Shown here piece by piece: positions 5,746 through 5,806 of a DNA stretch of 5,806 nt (positions within the stretch are counted from its first letter, which is position 1; every line of letters begins with the position of its first letter). The position numbers and the translations under genes are program-made. The DNA is from CAUZSH01 sp963582935 (GTDB lineage Bacteria; Pseudomonadota; Gammaproteobacteria; Francisellales; Francisellaceae): NCBI GenBank assembly GCA_963582935.1, contig CAUZSH010000079.1, forward strand, positions 1 through 5,806, given 5' to 3'. The notes under the pieces were generated by a model, which was given only the letters and a program-made list of their open reading frames with translations, was not told where the DNA came from and searched no databases.

Positions 5746-5806
5746 ATGAGTCTATCTGTCAAACCTAAACGCCATCGTTACCCAGCTGACATTATTAGCC
5801 ATTGTA
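5746..5806 (+). CDS. IS6-family transposase, N-terminal fragment
   Basis: The first 20 codons, reading MSLSVKPKRHRYPADIISHC, run off the right edge. The basic KPKRHRYPADII block is typical of the start of IS6-family transposases, which continue with a helix-turn-helix and then a DDE catalytic domain. Those parts are outside the window, so it cannot be said whether the gene is intact. The ATG at 5746 is the first in frame after the hairpin and extended -10 described above. Confidence 0.72.
   Translation, partial: MSLSVKPKRHRYPADIISHC

Larger units (their letters stand above)
5680..5806 (+). mobile_element. Left end of an IS6-family insertion sequence (partial)
   Basis: The element appears to start at GGCACCGTCAAG (5680), which resembles the GGCACTGTTGCAAA type of terminal repeat known from IS26 of the IS6 family. 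It starts exactly where the homology of the older transposase frame ends. The transposase gene begins 66 bp inside, a normal distance for IS6 elements. The right end and the 8-bp target duplication lie outside the window; the left copy of a duplication would be the 8 bases before 5680 (CGACAAAT). Confidence 0.68.

Noticed and set aside
1..5806. CRISPR array, tRNA, riboswitch or phage genes
   Set aside because: No spaced direct repeats, no tRNA-like cloverleaf and no phage proteins were seen. The only mobile DNA is the pair of IS fragments at the right edge.

Overview
The window looks like part of a low-GC gammaproteobacterial chromosome (AT-rich throughout, roughly 38-40% GC by eye). Two things suggest this: the gmhB-plsC gene order, which many gammaproteobacteria have downstream of glyQS, and a Gram-negative periplasmic-binding-protein ABC operon. 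The stacked IS fragments at the right edge would suit an IS-rich lineage such as Piscirickettsia or its relatives. That placement is inference from gene content; nothing in the window fixes the species.

Left part, + strand (1-877): the last 42 codons of a probable gmhB (LPS heptose-bisphosphate phosphatase), then, 8 bp later, a complete plsC-family acyltransferase. These two make envelope lipid and LPS components and probably share a transcript that begins outside the window.

Central part, - strand (880-5298): a tight five-gene operon read right to left. It encodes a secreted substrate-binding protein (TTG start), permease 1, permease 2, an ATPase, and a HAD-IB phosphatase-like hydrolase. 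Spacings are 10 bp, an ATGA overlap, an ATGA overlap and 1 bp, so transcription and translation are very likely coupled. The first four genes form a complete importer of the iron/polyamine/2-aminoethylphosphonate type. The HAD enzyme at the end suggests, but does not prove, that the imported molecule is phosphorylated and is dephosphorylated in the cytoplasm. The operon meets plsC tail to tail with only 2 bp between the stop codons and no visible terminator.

Right part (5299-5806): about 230 bp of AT-rich non-coding DNA holding the presumed operon promoter and a perfect 11-bp inverted repeat that could be an operator. Then comes a remnant of an IS982-like transposase, cut at codon level by the left end of an IS6-family element. 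The IS6 transposase starts at 5746 and runs off the window.

No new system is evident. The points most worth following are the unknown ligand of the transporter-plus-HAD operon and the nested IS junction beside its promoter.
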